A stretch of DNA of 64,000 bases from Hwanghaeella sp965227365. GTDB lineage: Bacteria > Pseudomonadota > Alphaproteobacteria > UBA8366 > Aestuariispiraceae. Location of the stretch: the NCBI RefSeq assembly GCF_965227365.1, contig NZ_OZ245754.1, positions 372,001-436,000 of the forward strand, read 5' to 3'. This document shows, in pieces, positions 61,371 through 64,000 of the stretch. A program made the translations under genes and the position numbers. Position 1 is the stretch's first letter, and every line of letters starts with the position of its first letter. The notes below the pieces were generated by a model, which saw nothing but the letters and a program-made list of their open reading frames with translations, was not told where the DNA came from and searched no databases.

Positions 61371-63158
61371 TCAGTTCGAATACAGTCCTTCCAGACGGTC
61401 GCCATAGGTTTGTCTGACGATGTGGCGGCGGATCTTCATCGACGGCGTCAGCATGGTGTTCTCGATGGAGAATGGTTCGTCCACGATGATGAAGCGCCGA
61501 ACACGTTCGATGACGGAGAGCTTCTTGTTGACGCGGTCCAATGCCTCCTGCAGCGCCTTGCGCAGGGCCGGACTGTCGTTCCAGGCACCTTCAATCGCGC
61601 CGTTTTCCGCCTGCCAATCCTTGAGCCAATCGGGGTCCGGCGTCAGCAGCGCGACCAGATGCGGACGTTTGTCGCCATAGACCATGGCCTGCGCAATTTC
61701 CGGTTCCAGGCAGACGATACCCTCGACGCGCTGCGGGGACAGGTTGTCGCCTCCTGAATTGACGATGATGTCCTTCTTCCGATCGGTGATCATCAGATAA
61801 CCGTCTTCGTCGAGCTTTCCGATATCACCGGTGTGCAGCCAGCCATCCTTCACCGTCTCGGCGGTCCGGTCCGGGTCGTTCCAATACCCCAACATCACCA
61901 ACTCACCGCGAACCAGGATTTCTCCATCCTCGGCGATCCGTATCTCGACACCCTCCAGCGGTGGGCCCACGGTGTGCAATTTGTTCAAGGTCGGATAGTT
62001 GCAGCTGACCACAGGCGCGGCCTCGGTCTGGCCGTATCCCTGAAGAATGCGCAAGCCGAGGGCGGTGAAGAATTGGGCGACGTCCTGGTTCAACGGCGCG
62101 CCGCCGGATACGAAGGCCTTCAGTCGTCCGCCGAACCGTTCCGAAACCTTGCTGCGGACAAGTTTCGTCAGCAGCGGGTCGAGGGCACGTTCGCACAAAG
62201 TGAGAGAGCCCGGGTCCCGATAGCGTTTCTTGCCGATCTCGACGGCCTTGTGCAGCAGTTTCTCCTTCAAGCCGCCGGATTTCTCCGCCGCGCGAAGGAT
62301 TCGGGTACGCATGGTTTCGTACAGACGCGGAACGGCGGTCATGATGGTCGGCCGGACCTCGCCGATATTCTGGACCAGTTTGTCCAGGCCCTCCGCATAA
62401 TAGACTTGGGCGCCGATGCTGATGGGGACGAACTGGCCGGTCGTGTGTTCGTAGGAATGGCTGAGCGGCAGGAAGGACAGGAAAATCTCACCGCCGATCG
62501 CGAAGCCGGGCAGCTTCGACAACATGTCCTCGGCGCTCAGGGCGTTACAGATGATGTTGCCGTGGCTCAGCATCACCCCGTTCGGTACGCCGCCGGTCCC
62601 GGACGTATAGATGATGCAACACATGGCGCCCCGGTCGAGTGTGCGGGCTTTTTCCCGGATCGAGCCGCCGTCTGCGCCCGCCATCAGGTCGGCCTGCTGA
62701 AACAAGGGCAGGTCCGCGGAGGCGTTGGCGGGTAGCGCGTCGATCATGACTGCGAATTCCAGGCCGGTCCCGGACGCTGCCGGCAGCAGGCGTTCGGCCA
62801 GGTCCTGGTTGGAAACGATCGCAGCCTTGGCGCCGCTGTCGGTCAGGATATGGCGATGGTCCTCCACCGTGTTAGTGGTATAGGCGGGTACCGTCACGGC
62901 GCCGATCGACATGATCGCAAGGTCGGCGATCATCCATTCTGGCCGGTTCTCCGATACCAGCACGACGCGATCGCCCGGGCCGATGCCCTTCGCCTCAAGG
63001 CCGGCGGCCAGCCGGGCAACCTCGTCAGCCGTGTTGGACCAACTGCGCGGAGTCCATTCACCGTGGCGCTTTTCCCAAAGAAAGGGCGCGTCGCCGAAAC
63101 GGTCGCATTGCTCAAAGAACATTGTCGGCAGGTTGGGTGCCTGCGCGTAATCCACCAT
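61371..63158 (-). CDS. Long-chain acyl-CoA synthetase (AMP-forming)
   Basis: Adenylate-forming ligase of the long-chain fatty acyl-CoA synthetase group, 595 aa. FLSFLPLSHSYEHTTGQ and ILQGYGQTEAAPVVS (key parts LPLSHSYEHTTG, GYGQTE) are family marks, and the catalytic Lys is in TPSMKIRRH near the C-terminus. The P-loop is unusual: YTSGTGGVPNGVMLSHGN has Asn where most ligases have Lys. The ATG at 63158 stands 7 bp after GGGAGGC; an ATG at 63173 is less likely. It is divergent from the oligoendopeptidase F gene. The acyl substrate is inferred from the family. Confidence 0.92.
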   Translation of the reverse strand: MVDYAQAPNLPTMFFEQCDRFGDAPFLWEKRHGEWTPRSWSNTADEVARLAAGLEAKGIGPGDRVVLVSENRPEWMIADLAIMSIGAVTVPAYTTNTVEDHRHILTDSGAKAAIVSNQDLAERLLPAASGTGLEFAVMIDALPANASADLPLFQQADLMAGADGGSIREKARTLDRGAMCCIIYTSGTGGVPNGVMLSHGNIICNALSAEDMLSKLPGFAIGGEIFLSFLPLSHSYEHTTGQFVPISIGAQVYYAEGLDKLVQNIGEVRPTIMTAVPRLYETMRTRILRAAEKSGGLKEKLLHKAVEIGKKRYRDPGSLTLCERALDPLLTKLVRSKVSERFGGRLKAFVSGGAPLNQDVAQFFTALGLRILQGYGQTEAAPVVSCNYPTLNKLHTVGPPLEGVEIRIAEDGEILVRGELVMLGYWNDPDRTAETVKDGWLHTGDIGKLDEDGYLMITDRKKDIIVNSGGDNLSPQRVEGIVCLEPEIAQAMVYGDKRPHLVALLTPDPDWLKDWQAENGAIEGAWNDSPALRKALQEALDRVNKKLSVIERVRRFIIVDEPFSIENTMLTPSMKIRRHIVRQTYGDRLEGLYSN

Positions 63159-63290
63159 TCGTTCGCCTCCCATGCGGCCGGAATTCGAATTCGACCGTGT
63201 TTTTCCCTTCGGCCCTTGTATTCCGGACCTGCCAGCCTTTTTCTATTTAGTTGAAAGATAGGAATTTCCAGGGTGTGGAGTAAAGATGCC

Positions 63291-64000
63291 ATGAGTGACG
63301 GTCAAAGCACTTCCACGATTAAAAATCTCGGCGACTTGCCTGAATGGGACCTCAGCGACCTGTATCCGGGCCGGGATGATCCGTCCGTTGACGGTGATTT
63401 GAACGCGGCAGCATCGAGTGCATCGTTGTTCAGGCAAAGCTTCGCAGGTCGCCTCGACGGTTTGAATGGTGATCAACTGGCCGCGGCGATACAGGAATAC
63501 GAACGCATCGACGAGCTTCTTTCCAAGCTCATGAGCTTTGCGCAGCTGGTCTATTCCGGGAATGTCACGGATCCCGACATTGGCCGGTTCTATCAAGGCG
63601 TCAACGAACGGGCGAATGCCATCTACTCCGATTTACTGTTTTTCACGCTGGAACTGAACCGGCTGGAAGACGCGGCTGTTGAAAACCTGCTGGCCGAAAG
63701 TGAGGCACTGGCCGCCTATCGCCCGTGGATCCGGGATCAGCGTGTGATGCGCCCGCATCAATTGGCGGATGACCTGGAACGCCTGCTGCATGAAAAATCG
63801 GTCGCCGGTCGCAGCGCCTGGGTTCGCCTCTATGACCAGACATTGGCCGGCCTGCGTTTTCCGTTACGTGGGGAAATGCTGACCAACACCCAGGTGTTGG
63901 ACCGCATGTCGTCCCGCGAACCGTCTGAGCGTAAGGAAGCCGCTCACAGCCTGGGGTCGGTGCTGGCTGAAAATGGCAGCCTTTTCGCCTACATCACCAA
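63291..64000 (+). CDS. pepF: Oligoendopeptidase F (M3 family), 5' part only
   Basis: N-terminal 236 residues of an M3-family zinc oligopeptidase; the window ends before the HEXXH motif. The start region WDLSDLYPGRDDPSVDGDL and FAQLVYSGNVTDPDIGRFYQ are typical of PepF, and WIRDQRVMRPHQLADDLERL is the conserved linker to the catalytic domain. It would hydrolyse short peptides in the cytoplasm. The ATG at 63291 follows a GGTGTGGAG site. It shares a divergent promoter region with the acyl-CoA synthetase gene. Confidence 0.9.
   Translation, partial: MSDGQSTSTIKNLGDLPEWDLSDLYPGRDDPSVDGDLNAAASSASLFRQSFAGRLDGLNGDQLAAAIQEYERIDELLSKLMSFAQLVYSGNVTDPDIGRFYQGVNERANAIYSDLLFFTLELNRLEDAAVENLLAESEALAAYRPWIRDQRVMRPHQLADDLERLLHEKSVAGRSAWVRLYDQTLAGLRFPLRGEMLTNTQVLDRMSSREPSERKEAAHSLGSVLAENGSLFAYIT

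Overview
The window reads as a chromosomal segment of a free-living, GC-rich alphaproteobacterium, most likely a member of the Rhodospirillales. The grounds are GapR, DUF1244, an ImuA-ImuB-DnaE2 cassette with the alphaproteobacterial GAAC-N7-GAAC LexA operator, a long fused indolepyruvate:ferredoxin oxidoreductase and an Lrp-type regulator divergent from putA. This placement is inferred from gene content only. I see no rRNA, tRNA, CRISPR array, transposase, integrase or prophage gene.

Layout. 1-3.3 kb: a LapB-type type I secretion ABC exporter (cut by the left edge) and a disordered orphan protein. 3.5-7.2 kb: a peptide-type ABC importer without ATPase. 7.3-12.7 kb: pyrE, a TDT/SLAC1 channel and an FAD amine oxidase facing a divergent binding protein and Fe(II)/2-oxoglutarate dioxygenase. 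13.2-19 kb: the SOS mutasome imuA-imuB-dnaE2 behind a triple GAAC LexA operator. 19-24.9 kb: GNAT, a putative glycosyltransferase, a hexapeptide acetyltransferase, a ThDP enzyme, an EamA transporter and an SDR. 25-28.1 kb: glycosyltransferase 4 plus asparagine synthetase. 28.1-31.9 kb: Lrp regulator and PutA. 32-36.2 kb: a di-heme oxidoreductase and an iron ABC importer (binding protein and fused permease) preceded by a Fur-like palindrome. 36.2-45.1 kb: GFA protein, leucine dehydrogenase, nucleoside hydrolase, DsbA-like isomerase, EamA transporter, acyl-CoA synthetase, small membrane protein, HspQ, EttA. 45.3-51.5 kb: hydroxyacid dehydrogenase, MFS, GntR regulator with its operator, a DUF2786-like protein, N-formylglutamate amidohydrolase, carboxylate-amine ligase, DUF1244. 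51.5-56.3 kb: TAXI binding protein, GapR, and a cupredoxin followed by a GGDEF/EAL protein. 56.4-64 kb: fused indolepyruvate oxidoreductase, UDP-glucuronate 4-epimerase, long-chain acyl-CoA ligase, and the start of oligoendopeptidase F.

How it works together. Much of the window deals with scavenging and oxidising amino acids and organic nitrogen: PutA, leucine dehydrogenase, indolepyruvate oxidoreductase, FAD amine oxidase, N-formylglutamate amidohydrolase and several periplasmic binding proteins. Four binding-protein systems lack part of their transporter here. The most interesting signals are the tandem SOS operator set inside the imuA promoter, a type-1-copper protein paired with a c-di-GMP enzyme, the divergent oxidase/dioxygenase locus with a shared dyad, and nested palindromes upstream of leucine dehydrogenase.
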